Assembly (NCBI RefSeq): GCF_000819445.1
Contig: NZ_CP005286.1
Span: forward strand, 1,550,001-1,614,000
Source of the DNA: Corynebacterium humireducens NBRC 106098 = DSM 45392
GTDB lineage: Bacteria > Actinomycetota > Actinomycetes > Mycobacteriales > Mycobacteriaceae
Direction: 5' to 3'
Length of the DNA stretch: 64,000 bases
Of the stretch, positions 1-7,889 are shown in pieces. A model generated the notes under the pieces. The model ran no database searches. It worked only from the letters and a program-made list of their open reading frames with translations, and was not told where the DNA came from. The number at the start of each line of letters is the position of its first letter. Position 1 is the stretch's first letter. A program made the position numbers and the translations under genes.

Positions 1-236
1 CCCTTGTAGATCCGTTCGCAGTCGGGGCACACCGGCGAACCCGGCTTGGCCTGCTTGGTCACCGGGAAGGTCTCGCCGCAGAGGGCGACGACCATGCTGC
101 CGCTCACGGCGGACTCGACGATCTGGTTCTTCTTGACGTAGTGGAAGAACTTCGGGGTGCCGTCGTCGAGGTCGGTGTCTTCCCTGATGTCGGTGCGTTC
201 GATGGTCTTCGTACTGGTCTTCACGCAAACCATCAT
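1..236 (-). CDS. DUF3039 protein, 3' end cut by window edge
   Basis: Reading the minus strand from ATG at 236 gives about 78 codons that run off the window. The protein contains the segment DGTPKFFHYVKKNQIVES (about residues 25-42) followed by a single Cys (53) and a CPDC pair (70-73), the pattern of the actinobacterial DUF3039 family, whose cysteines suggest zinc binding. The function of the family is unknown. Two adjacent ATGs (236 and 233) and an in-frame GTG at 224 leave the exact start open. It is divergent from the DUF3099 gene at 282. Confidence 0.8.
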   Translation of the reverse strand, partial: MMVCVKTSTKTIERTDIREDTDLDDGTPKFFHYVKKNQIVESAVSGSMVVALCGETFPVTKQAKPGSPVCPDCERIYK

Positions 237-281
237 GCCCCACATCTGACCGGAAAGGCACACAGGGCTACCCTGAGCTGT

Positions 282-755
282 ATGGATCAGGACACCTTCG
301 ACGCCGTTGAGGACCCCGCGGACGAATCCCCGACCGGCGCTGGCCGCCGTCGCCGCCGACTGCTGCGACGCCGCCGTGCGGAGCTGATCACCACCGCCCG
401 CCGCTCCCCCGCCGAGAATCTGCGCCACCGTGAGCGGGTCTACACGTGGCTCCAGCTCTCCCGCCTCCCGGCGCTGCTGGTCAGTGCCGGCAGCTACCTG
501 TGGCTGGGTGACTGGGTCTTCTCCGGCGTCCTCTTCCTCATCTCCGTCCCGCTGCCGTGGATCGCGGTGGTCATCGCGAACGGCAAGGGTGAGGTCCGGG
601 AGAAGCGCACCCGCAACGTGTACAAGCCGCAGGCGGCCCGCGAGTACTACGCCGCCGTCGACGCGGCCGAGAAGGCCCGGCTGGAGGCTCCGGAACGCCC
701 GGAGCTGGAGGCCGGGGAATCCGACATCATCGACCACGAGGAGGACACCAAGTGA
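282..755 (+). CDS. DUF3099 membrane protein
   Basis: A 157-residue protein of unknown function. The N-terminus is acidic and then strongly basic (arginine run about residues 22-33), followed by two hydrophobic segments (about 55-75 and 79-99) and a charged C-terminal tail, which is the DUF3099 layout: a small two-span membrane protein with both tails probably cytoplasmic. An upstream in-frame start at 141 would read through the divergent DUF3039 gene and its promoter, so ATG 282 was chosen. The stop TGA overlaps the GTG start of the next gene (GTGA, 752-755), so the two are translationally coupled. Confidence 0.75.
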   Translation: MDQDTFDAVEDPADESPTGAGRRRRRLLRRRRAELITTARRSPAENLRHRERVYTWLQLSRLPALLVSAGSYLWLGDWVFSGVLFLISVPLPWIAVVIANGKGEVREKRTRNVYKPQAAREYYAAVDAAEKARLEAPERPELEAGESDIIDHEEDTK

Positions 756-2257
756 CTCTCGCCGCACTCGCCCCCGAGTTGATCACCCTGTTCCGCGAGG
801 CCGGGTTCACCGCCGACGGCATCGCCGCCCACCTGGGCCCGAACGCCACCGAGGCGATGCACCGCGGCGAACCCGCGGCCGTGCGTTACGTCGCCTCCGA
901 CGACTCCCTGCTGTCGCGGCTCATCCGTTTCTTCGTGCTCCGCGACGCCCTCCCCGCCACCGCCCTCGCCGATCTGGTGGGCGCCTCCCTGGCCACCCGG
1001 CTTCTCGACGCCGGCGCCGTCCGCGCCGACCGCACCGGCACGGTGACACCCGTGCTGGACATCCGTCCGCACGTCATCGTCGGCGAGAACCGCTGGGTGT
1101 TCTCCGACGCCGACGCCTCCATGACGCAACACGTCCCCGGCCCCGACCACGTGCTCGGCGTCGGCGCGGCGAGCCTCTCGCTGCTCCAGTCCACGCCGGT
1201 CACCCCGGTGGACACCGTCCTCGACCTGGGCACCGGCTCCGGCGTCCAGGCCCTCGGCCAGGTCGGCATCGCCGCGCACATCACGGCCACCGACATCCAT
1301 CCGCGGGCCCTCGAGCTGGCGGCCGCCACCTTCGCGGGTGCCGACGCCCACGTGGAACTCCTCCAGGGCCCCTGGTTCGAGCCGGTCGCGGGCCGGACCT
1401 TCGACCGCATCGTCGCCAACCCCCCGTTCGTCGTCGGTCTGCCGGAGGTCGGCCACGTCTACCGGGACTCGGGCCTCAACCTCGACGGCGCGTCCGAGCT
1501 GGTCGTCTCCCAGGCGGCGGACCACCTCGCCCCGGGTGGCACCGCCCACCTGCTGGCCGCCTGGGTGCACACCCACGAGGAGTCCTGGGCCTCCCGCGTC
1601 GCCTCCTGGCTGCCCCGGCGCGGCGTCGCGGCGTGGATCATCGAGCGGGACGTCGCCGACCCGGCCCACTACGTCGGCACGTGGCTGCGCGACGAGTCCC
1701 TCGACCCCCGCTCCCCCGCGGCTGCGGAACGCACGCAGGCCTGGCTGCGGCACTTCGCCGACCACGGCGTGACCGGCATCGGCTTCGGTTTCGTCGCCAT
1801 CCGCGAGATCGGCGACGAACCCTCCGACATCATGGCCGAGACCATGCCCCAGGCCTTCACCGATCCCCTGGGCCCCGAGGTCGACGAGTACTTCGACCGG
1901 ATCGCCTGGCTGCGGCACCGCTCGGCGGAGGACCTGTCGGCCGCCACGTTCCTCGCCCGCCCCGGTCTCGCCCGGGAGGACATCTCCCAGGCCGACCTCG
2001 ACGCCGGCGTGGGTTTCGCCCCCGCCGCCCTGCGGCTGACCCGCACGGACGGACCACGGTGGTCGCACGACGTCGACAAGCACCTGGCGTCGATCGTCGC
2101 CGGCCTGCACCCGCAGGGGCTGTCGCTCGGGGAGGTCGTCGGCCTCTACGCGATGGCCAACGACCTCGACGAGGAGCAGCTGCTCGAGTCGGCCGTGCCC
2201 GCGATCGTCGACCTGGTGCGTCACGGCCTGGTCCTGCCGGCGGAGCTGGTCCTGTGA
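752..2257 (+). CDS. class I SAM-dependent methyltransferase
   Basis: A 501-residue protein. After an N-terminal domain of about 145 residues comes a Rossmann methyltransferase core with the SAM-binding motif DLGTGSG (158-164) and the catalytic-loop motif NPPF (223-226), the signature of methylases that modify a planar amide or amine nitrogen, as in the HemK/PrmC and N6-adenine groups. A C-terminal domain of about 150 residues follows. The substrate cannot be read from sequence. GTG start at 752 overlaps the stop of the DUF3099 gene and is preceded by GAGGAGG at 738-744. Its own stop TGA overlaps the GTG start of dtd, so the three genes form a coupled operon. Confidence 0.85.
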   Translation: MTLAALAPELITLFREAGFTADGIAAHLGPNATEAMHRGEPAAVRYVASDDSLLSRLIRFFVLRDALPATALADLVGASLATRLLDAGAVRADRTGTVTPVLDIRPHVIVGENRWVFSDADASMTQHVPGPDHVLGVGAASLSLLQSTPVTPVDTVLDLGTGSGVQALGQVGIAAHITATDIHPRALELAAATFAGADAHVELLQGPWFEPVAGRTFDRIVANPPFVVGLPEVGHVYRDSGLNLDGASELVVSQAADHLAPGGTAHLLAAWVHTHEESWASRVASWLPRRGVAAWIIERDVADPAHYVGTWLRDESLDPRSPAAAERTQAWLRHFADHGVTGIGFGFVAIREIGDEPSDIMAETMPQAFTDPLGPEVDEYFDRIAWLRHRSAEDLSAATFLARPGLAREDISQADLDAGVGFAPAALRLTRTDGPRWSHDVDKHLASIVAGLHPQGLSLGEVVGLYAMANDLDEEQLLESAVPAIVDLVRHGLVLPAELVL

Positions 2258-2676
2258 AGGCCGTCCTGACGCGCGTGAGCTCGGCCTCGGTGACCGTCGA
2301 CGGGGAGGTCGTCGGCGAGATCGGCCCCGGCATCCTGGCGCTCGTCGGCGTCGGCCGGGAGGACTCCCCCGACGCGTGGGAGACGATGGTGCGCAAGATC
2401 GCGGAGCTGCGCATCCTGGACGGGGAGCAGAGCGTCTCCGAGGCCGGACAATCGGTCCTGCTGGTCAGCCAGTTCACCCTCCACGGCCGGACCGCGAAGG
2501 GGCGGCGCCCCAGCTGGTCGGATGCCGCGCCGGGAGAGGTGGCGGAGCCGGTCATCGCGCGGATCGCCGAGGGCCTGCGGGCCCGGGGCATCCCGGTGGA
2601 GGAGGGTGTCTTCGGTGCGATGATGCAGGTCACATCGGTCAACGAGGGGCCGTTCACGGTGCTCGTGGAGTGCTGA
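2254..2676 (+). CDS. dtd: D-aminoacyl-tRNA deacylase
   Basis: A 140-residue protein that hydrolyses D-amino acids mischarged onto tRNA, a cytoplasmic proofreading step. It carries both family signatures: SQFTL (72-76) and the C-terminal GAMMQV (121-126) with NEGPFT (130-135), which contains the Gly-cisPro element. GTG at 2254 overlaps the methyltransferase stop (GTGA) and gives the usual N-terminus with length normal for the family. A far longer in-frame reading from 430 is a shadow of the preceding genes. The sigB promoter begins within 12 bases of its stop. Confidence 0.9.
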   Translation: MKAVLTRVSSASVTVDGEVVGEIGPGILALVGVGREDSPDAWETMVRKIAELRILDGEQSVSEAGQSVLLVSQFTLHGRTAKGRRPSWSDAAPGEVAEPVIARIAEGLRARGIPVEEGVFGAMMQVTSVNEGPFTVLVEC

Positions 2677-2687
2677 TCCGGCTTTCG

Positions 2688-2713
2688 GGAACAAAAGGGA
2701 CCTCCGGAACGTT
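2688..2713 (+). promoter_or_regulatory. SigH-type promoter of sigB
   Basis: GGAAC at 2688-2692 and GTT at 2711-2713 with an 18-base spacer. This matches the ECF sigma SigH promoter pattern of corynebacteria and mycobacteria (GGAA ... GTT). sigB is a known SigH target in C. glutamicum. The same GGAAC-N18-GTT arrangement recurs before clgR in this window. Confidence 0.7.
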
Positions 2714-2749
2714 GTACCTTTAAGACCGGCGAAAATAGGAGGCCTCCTG

Positions 2750-3736
2750 ATGACCAACCCTTCCCTGCAGGATTCTGACGTAGAGACCACCGACCGCGGG
2801 AGCCGTCGCGGCCAGACGAACGACAACCCGTCCGCGGACCTGGTCCGTGTCTATCTCAACGGAATCGGGCGCACTGCGCTCCTGAATGCGGAGGAGGAGG
2901 TGGAACTCGCCCAGCGGATCGAGGTCGGCCTGTACGCCGCCCATCTGCTGGAGTCGGACCGGAAGCTGACCCGCGCCATGAAGCGTGACCTCAAGGTCCT
3001 GGCGAAGGACGGCAACAAGGCCCGTGCACACCTGCTGGAGGCCAACCTGCGTCTCGTCGTCTCCCTGGCGAAGCGTTACACCGGCCGCGGCATGCCGCTT
3101 CTCGACCTCATCCAGGAGGGCAACCTGGGCCTCATCCGCGCGATGGAGAAGTTCGACTACGCCAAGGGCTTCAAGTTCTCCACCTACGCCACCTGGTGGA
3201 TCCGCCAGGCCATCACCCGCGGCATGGCCGACCAGTCGCGCACGATCCGTCTGCCCGTCCACCTCGTCGAGCAGGTGAACAAGCTCTCCCGCATCAAGCG
3301 TGAGATGTACCAGCACCTGGGCCGCGAGGCCACCAACGAGGAGCTGGCCGAGGAGTCCGGCATCGAGGAGTCCCGCATCGAGATGCTGCTCCGCCAGTCC
3401 CGTGACCCGGTGTCCCTGGACATGCCCGTCGGCGCCGACGAGGAGGCTCCGCTGGGTGACTTCATCGAGGACGCCGAGGCCACCGACGCCGAGTCGGCGG
3501 TCGTGGCCACCATGCGCCACTCGGACATCCGCGCCGTGCTGGGCACCCTCGAGGACCGCGAGCAGGACGTCATCCGTCTGCGTTACGGCCTCGACGACGG
3601 TGTGCCGCGCACCCTGGACCAGATCGGCCGCCGCTTCGGTCTGTCCCGTGAGCGTGTCCGCCAGATCGAGCGTGAGGTCATGAGCAAGCTGCGCGACGGT
3701 CACCGCGCCGACCGGCTCCGCGAGTACGCTCTCTGA
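2750..3736 (+). CDS. sigB: RNA polymerase sigma factor SigB (primary-like, group 2)
   Basis: A 328-residue sigma-70 factor. Region 1.2 lies at about 29-62, region 2 at about 94-164 including the RNA polymerase core and -10 contact helices ([33 protein letters not shown]), region 3 follows, and region 4 ends in the helix-turn-helix at about 288-309. It lacks the long acidic N-terminus of housekeeping SigA, which together with its position directly upstream of dtxR identifies SigB, the non-essential factor of general stress and growth transition. ATG 2750 is preceded by AGGAGG at 2737-2742. A SigH-type promoter lies upstream and a strong hairpin terminator follows. Confidence 0.95.
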   Translation: MTNPSLQDSDVETTDRGSRRGQTNDNPSADLVRVYLNGIGRTALLNAEEEVELAQRIEVGLYAAHLLESDRKLTRAMKRDLKVLAKDGNKARAHLLEANLRLVVSLAKRYTGRGMPLLDLIQEGNLGLIRAMEKFDYAKGFKFSTYATWWIRQAITRGMADQSRTIRLPVHLVEQVNKLSRIKREMYQHLGREATNEELAEESGIEESRIEMLLRQSRDPVSLDMPVGADEEAPLGDFIEDAEATDAESAVVATMRHSDIRAVLGTLEDREQDVIRLRYGLDDGVPRTLDQIGRRFGLSRERVRQIEREVMSKLRDGHRADRLREYAL

Positions 3737-3783
3737 AGCGTCTGAGCACCCCATGATCAACACCCGTTGACACGGGTGGCACC

Positions 3784-3816
3784 GCCCTCCCGGACCCCGG
3801 GAGGGCGTTCTCCTTT
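3784..3816 (+). terminator. intrinsic terminator after sigB
   Basis: Perfect 10-bp stem GCCCTCCCGG / CCGGGAGGGC with a 3-base loop (3784-3806), followed by a pyrimidine-rich tract ending in TTT. It separates sigB from dtxR. Confidence 0.8.
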
Positions 3817-3833
3817 AGGGTAGGCTTCTACCC
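3815..3833 (+). promoter_or_regulatory. possible half DtxR box / dyad before dtxR
   Basis: The first 13 positions match 12 of the 13 corresponding positions of the DtxR/IdeR consensus TWAGGTWAGSCTWACCTWA, but the right arm does not. The site also contains a perfect dyad GGGTAG-N4-CTACCC (3818-3833) and TANNNT hexamers that could serve as the dtxR -10. It may be an autoregulatory site or simply the promoter. Confidence 0.35.
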
Positions 3834-3862
3834 AATGTGACTTGCAGAAAGGCGTTGTGGCT

Positions 3863-4543
3863 GTGAAGGATCTGGTCGATACCACCGAAATGTATCTGCG
3901 GACGATCTACGAGCTCGAGGAGGAGGGCATCGTCCCCCTCCGGGCCCGTATCGCCGAACGTCTGGAGCAGTCGGGTCCGACCGTCAGCCAGACCGTCGCA
4001 CGCATGGAGCGTGACAACCTCGTCGTCGTCCGCCCGGACCGTTCCCTCGAGATGACCCCGGAGGGCCGCGAGTTGGCCACCGCCGTCATGCGCAAGCACC
4101 GCCTCGCCGAGCGTCTGCTCACCGACATCCTCGGCCTGGACATCCACCAGGTCCACGACGAGGCCTGCCGCTGGGAGCACGTCATGAGCGAGGCCGTGGA
4201 GCAGCGCGTCGTCGCGGTCCTCGATGACGCCACCCGCTCCCCCTTCGGCAACCCGATCCCGGGGCTGGACGCCCTGGGCGTGGTGGGTCCCGCCACCGCC
4301 GACCACGGAATCCGCGCCGTCGACCTGCCGGAGGGCAAGCCGGTGGAGGCACGCATCGTGCAGCTCAACGAGATCCTCCAGGTGGATCTGGAGCAGTTCT
4401 CCCGGCTCGTCGACGCCGGCATCGGTGTCGGCGCCACCGTCACCGTCACCCACGAGGGCGGCACGATCCGTCTGTCATCGGGCAACTCCGACGTGGAGCT
4501 CAACCCCGAACTCGCCCACGCCGTCCGCGTCGAGCTCGTCTGA
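3863..4543 (+). CDS. dtxR: iron-dependent repressor DtxR
   Basis: A 226-residue Fe(II)-dependent repressor of iron uptake and related genes. The N-terminal winged helix includes the recognition helix at about 39-50. All metal ligands known from C. diphtheriae DtxR are present at the same numbers: Met10, Cys102, Glu105, His106 and His79, Glu83, His98. A C-terminal SH3-like domain follows. GTG 3863 was chosen because it yields the canonical [10 protein letters not shown] start and length and has AGAAAGG ten bases upstream; an ATG-like start at 3842 would add seven atypical residues. The stop overlaps the galE ATG (TGATG). A target site is visible in front of feoA in this window. Confidence 0.96.
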   Translation: MKDLVDTTEMYLRTIYELEEEGIVPLRARIAERLEQSGPTVSQTVARMERDNLVVVRPDRSLEMTPEGRELATAVMRKHRLAERLLTDILGLDIHQVHDEACRWEHVMSEAVEQRVVAVLDDATRSPFGNPIPGLDALGVVGPATADHGIRAVDLPEGKPVEARIVQLNEILQVDLEQFSRLVDAGIGVGATVTVTHEGGTIRLSSGNSDVELNPELAHAVRVELV

Positions 4544-5526
4544 TGAAGCTGCTGGTCACCGGCGGTGCCGGGTACGTGGGTTCCGTGTGTGCGCAGGTCC
4601 TCCTCGAGGCCGGCCACGAGGTCGTGGTGGTGGACAACTTCAGCACCGGCAACCGGGAGGCGGTGCCCGCGGGCGCACGCCTGGTCGAGGGCGACATCCG
4701 TGATGTCGCCGCCGACGTGTTCTCCGAGGGCGGCTTCGACGGTGTCCTCCACTTCGCCGCCCGTTCGCTGGTCGGCGAGTCCGTGGAGCACCCGGAGGAG
4801 TACTGGCGGCACAACGTGGTCACTACGCTCGTGCTTCTCGACGCCATGCGCGCCGCCGACGTGACCAACCTCGTCTTCTCCTCCACCGCCGCCACCTACG
4901 GTGAGCCGGAGGTCGTGCCCATCACCGAGGACATGCCGACGCAGCCGACCAACCCCTACGGGGCGTCGAAGCTGACGATCGACCACATGATCACCTCCTA
5001 CGCCCACGCCCACGGGCTGGCGGCGACGAGTCTGCGCTACTTCAACGTGGCCGGCGCCTACGGTGACATCGGCGAGAACCGGGAGATCGAGACCCACCTC
5101 ATCCCGCTGGTCCTGCAGGTGGCGCTGGGGCACCGTGAGCAGATATTCATGTTCGGCGACGACTGGCCCACCGCCGACGGCACCCCGGTCCGTGACTACA
5201 TCCACATCCGGGATCTCGCGGACGCGCACGTCCTGGCGCTGGAGACGAACGAGCCGGGCCGTCACCGGATCTACAACCTCGGCTCCGGGGACGGCTACTC
5301 CGTGCGCGAGGTCATCGAGATGTGCCGGAAGGTGACCGGCCACCCGATTCCCGCGGAGGTGGCGCCGCGCCGCGCGGGTGACCCGGCGACGCTCATCGCC
5401 TCCTCCGACCGCATCCGGCGGGAGCTGGGCTGGAACCCGACCCGCACCGACCTGGAGACGATCGTCACCGACGCCTGGGCGTTCACCAGCCGTCTCGGTG
5501 ACCGGGCCTGGTCGACACGACGCTAG
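4543..5526 (+). CDS. galE: UDP-glucose 4-epimerase
   Basis: A 327-residue extended short-chain dehydrogenase that interconverts UDP-glucose and UDP-galactose, supplying galactose for the arabinogalactan wall. The NAD-binding GGAGYVGS lies at 7-14, the catalytic YxxxK pair is Tyr139/Lys143 in NPYGASK, and a Ser/Thr cluster sits at 113-115. It shares one base with dtxR (TGATG), an arrangement conserved in corynebacteria, so dtxR and galE are probably co-transcribed. Its 3' end overlaps the convergent DUF4192 gene by 44 bases. Confidence 0.93.
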   Translation: MKLLVTGGAGYVGSVCAQVLLEAGHEVVVVDNFSTGNREAVPAGARLVEGDIRDVAADVFSEGGFDGVLHFAARSLVGESVEHPEEYWRHNVVTTLVLLDAMRAADVTNLVFSSTAATYGEPEVVPITEDMPTQPTNPYGASKLTIDHMITSYAHAHGLAATSLRYFNVAGAYGDIGENREIETHLIPLVLQVALGHREQIFMFGDDWPTADGTPVRDYIHIRDLADAHVLALETNEPGRHRIYNLGSGDGYSVREVIEMCRKVTGHPIPAEVAPRRAGDPATLIASSDRIRRELGWNPTRTDLETIVTDAWAFTSRLGDRAWSTRR

Positions 5527-6565
5527 GCTCCACCCCGTGGTTGGCCCGCACGATCCGGGAGCCCTCCCGCACGGACCGCACCATGAACTCGAACTCCCCG
5601 GCCTGCGCGGGCACGAGCAGCAGCTGTGAGAGCGAGTGGCTGCGGTCCTCCTCCAGCACGGCCAGCAGGGCGTGGGTGGAACGCATCGTCAGACGCAGTT
5701 CCACCATGCACAGCGCGTAGACCGCCAGCGCGTTGTGCCGGATGAAACCCGTGAACGTCCGGGCCACCGCCAGCATGAGCTGCGCGCCGGTGCCCGGCTC
5801 CTGCAGGACATCCTCGATGAGCAGGTCACGCAGCTCGAGGGTGCCCAGGAGGGTCGCCACGGTGAGCAGGACCTCCTCGTCGGCGAGCAGGTCGTCGAGG
5901 GGCACGTCGCGGGCCTCCCCGATGAACAGGCGGGCGTCGGCCGCCAGCGCCGGGTAGACCGTGGGCGACAGCTCGTGTGCCCGTTCCAGGGCGAAGCGGG
6001 TGAGGTACGCGCACTCCGCCTCGTCGAAATGGGGGTTGGCGCGTCGGAAATGCTCCTGCGCCTCCGCCCGGTTCAGGTCGGGCAGCTCCCCCTGCTCCAG
6101 CAGGGGCTCCATCGCCCGGGCGCTGGACACGGGGGCGATGACGTCGTGGGTCCAGGAGGCGTCGAGCTCCGCGAGCGCCGAGGGCGGCCCGAAGCCGATC
6201 CGGACGGGCTCGCCGGTGAGGATCTCGCGGGTCACCCACGCGAGGTCGAGCCGGAGGAGCCCGGCGCGGGTCATGGCGACGAGGGTGTCGATGACCTCGT
6301 TGATCTCCGCGTCCGGGCGGGTGGTGACGAGGAACCCGAACACCACGTCCTGGCCCATGTCCTCCACCGCCTGGGCCAGCTCGGGGAGCATCACCAGGTC
6401 ATCCAGGTCGATGCGCAGCACCGGGCCCAGTTCCATCTTGTCCGGGGAGCCGGTCTCGGAGAACGTGACGAAGACGAGGGAGTCGTGCGGGTAGAAGCCG
6501 AGGATCCCCGGCAGGTTGGCGGCGATCTGTCCGGGCGAGTTGAGTGACGTCGTGGCTGCTGTCAT
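5483..6565 (-). CDS. DUF4192 domain-containing protein
   Basis: A 360-residue actinobacterial protein of unknown function. The N-terminal segment ([19 protein letters not shown], residues 8-26, then DSLVFV) is the hallmark opening of DUF4192. No catalytic motif, signal peptide or membrane span is evident. Start chosen at ATG 6565, the first codon before the conserved opening; the longer in-frame reading to 6937 passes through the divergent PAC2 gene. Its last 44 bases overlap galE tail to tail, so the C-terminal 15 residues may be unconserved. Confidence 0.75.
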   Translation of the reverse strand: MTAATTSLNSPGQIAANLPGILGFYPHDSLVFVTFSETGSPDKMELGPVLRIDLDDLVMLPELAQAVEDMGQDVVFGFLVTTRPDAEINEVIDTLVAMTRAGLLRLDLAWVTREILTGEPVRIGFGPPSALAELDASWTHDVIAPVSSARAMEPLLEQGELPDLNRAEAQEHFRRANPHFDEAECAYLTRFALERAHELSPTVYPALAADARLFIGEARDVPLDDLLADEEVLLTVATLLGTLELRDLLIEDVLQEPGTGAQLMLAVARTFTGFIRHNALAVYALCMVELRLTMRSTHALLAVLEEDRSHSLSQLLLVPAQAGEFEFMVRSVREGSRIVRANHGVEPSVVSTRPGHRDGW

Positions 6566-6793
6566 GCCCCGCACACTGCCCTGGATCGGGGCGGGGTGGA
6601 AGGGGGCGTCGGAAAGCGGCACCCGTGCCTGTGGACAACCCCACCCTGTCCACAGGCCGACGGACGCGCGCTGGCGGATCATTACCCGATCGGGCAGAAT
6701 GGTACGGCTAGACTGGACCCTCACTGGAATAACACCCGTGTGAGGTGCGTTGCAGCGAATGTATGCCGTTAGAGCCGAAGGAGGATGATGGGT
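6566..6793. promoter_or_regulatory. divergent intergenic region, promoter of PAC2 gene
   Basis: About 230 bases between the divergent DUF4192 and PAC2 genes. A -10 element TAGACT at 6709-6714 fits the corynebacterial TANANT consensus and points right; no good -35 is seen. AAGGAGG at 6778-6784 is the ribosome binding site of the PAC2 gene. No further gene found. Confidence 0.5.
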
Positions 6794-7792
6794 ATGCACG
6801 ACAATGAGCGCCGCATGTACGAGCTCGAGTACCCGGCCCCGGAGGTGGGTGCGGGGACACAGGACGGCCCGACGCTGATCGTCGCCCTGCAGGGTTACGC
6901 CGACGCCGGCCACGCCGTCCAGACGAGCGCCGACCACCTGCTCGCGGCCCTGGACTCACGTCCGTTGGCATCGTTCAACAACGACGAGCTGATCGACTAC
7001 CGCTCGCGTCGCCCCGCCGTGACCATGGACAACAACCAGATCACCGGGATGGAGAACCTCGACCTCGGGATCCGCGTGCTCCGGGACACCGAGGGACGGT
7101 CCTTCCTGCTGCTCTCCGGCCCCGAGCCGGACCTGCGGTGGGAGGCGTTCACCGAGGCCGTCGCCGATCTGGTGGAGAAGTTCGGCGTGCGCCGCACCAT
7201 CTGCCTCTACGCGGCCCCGATGGCCGTGCCGCACACCCGTCCCCTCATGGTGTCCGCGCACAGCAACACCCCGCAGCTGGTGAACTCCATGTTCACCTAC
7301 GACTCGAAAGTCATCCTGCCGGGTTCGGCCTCCATGATGCTCGAGCGTGCACTGCACAAGCGCGGCCTCAACGTCGCCGGCTTCACCGCCCACGTCCCGC
7401 ACTACCTCGCGGCCTCGCCGTACCCGGCCGCCACCCACGAGCTTCTCGACGCCGTGGCCCGCGCCGCCGACCTCACCCTCCCGCTCCGGGCGATCGAGAT
7501 CGACATCGAGCGCGTCGCCCAGCAGCTGGCGGAGCAGGTCGACGACAGCCACGAGATCCAGCAGGTCGTCGCCCACCTCGAGCGCCAGTACGACGAGGAG
7601 CTGGAGCGCTACCGCGCCTCCAATCCGAAGGCCATGCTGCCCGGGGAGCACGAGATGCCCTCCGGCGATGAGATCGGTGAGGAGTTCGAGCGTTTCCTCG
7701 CCGCCCTCGACGCCACCGAGGAGGACAACCGGACCGAGGAGGTCGGCGGGCCGCGTGAGCTGCCCGACGAGGACCCGGACGACGACGAATAG
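6794..7792 (+). CDS. PAC2 family protein
   Basis: A 332-residue protein of the PAC2 (proteasome assembly chaperone 2-like) family found across actinobacteria, also in species such as this genus that lack a classical 20S proteasome. The core (about 30-230) has the alternating strands and the turn PEPDLRWEAF typical of the family, followed by a helical, strongly acidic C-terminal tail ending in a run of Asp and Glu. Function unknown. Three in-frame ATGs lie at 6785, 6788 and 6794; the third is preferred because AAGGAGG (6778-6784) is nine bases upstream, while it abuts the others. Confidence 0.8.
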   Translation: MHDNERRMYELEYPAPEVGAGTQDGPTLIVALQGYADAGHAVQTSADHLLAALDSRPLASFNNDELIDYRSRRPAVTMDNNQITGMENLDLGIRVLRDTEGRSFLLLSGPEPDLRWEAFTEAVADLVEKFGVRRTICLYAAPMAVPHTRPLMVSAHSNTPQLVNSMFTYDSKVILPGSASMMLERALHKRGLNVAGFTAHVPHYLAASPYPAATHELLDAVARAADLTLPLRAIEIDIERVAQQLAEQVDDSHEIQQVVAHLERQYDEELERYRASNPKAMLPGEHEMPSGDEIGEEFERFLAALDATEEDNRTEEVGGPRELPDEDPDDDE

Positions 7793-7801
7793 ATACAGCG
7801 G

Positions 7802-7840
7802 ACACCCTGTCTGCCCCTGGAGGGCCGGCAGGGTGTTTCT
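7802..7840 (+). terminator. terminator after PAC2 gene
   Basis: Stem ACACCCTG (7802-7809) with CAGGGTGT (7829-7836), additional GC pairing in the loop, followed by TTCTGTG. It lies between the PAC2 stop and the helicase promoter. Confidence 0.6.
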
Positions 7841-7872
7841 GTGTCCGGGAACGCCCCCGCCTGCCGTCCGGC

Positions 7873-7889
7873 TAGGGTGAATAGGTGTG
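7873..7889 (+). promoter_or_regulatory. leaderless promoter of helicase gene
   Basis: TAGGGT at 7873-7878 lies eight bases before the GTG start at 7887, and no ribosome binding site precedes the start. Predicted leaderless mRNA. Confidence 0.5.

Noticed and set aside
430..2253. Upstream in-frame extension of dtd
   Set aside because: Translates to Arg/Pro-rich shadow sequence of DUF3099 and the methyltransferase; GTG 2254 gives the normal Dtd length.
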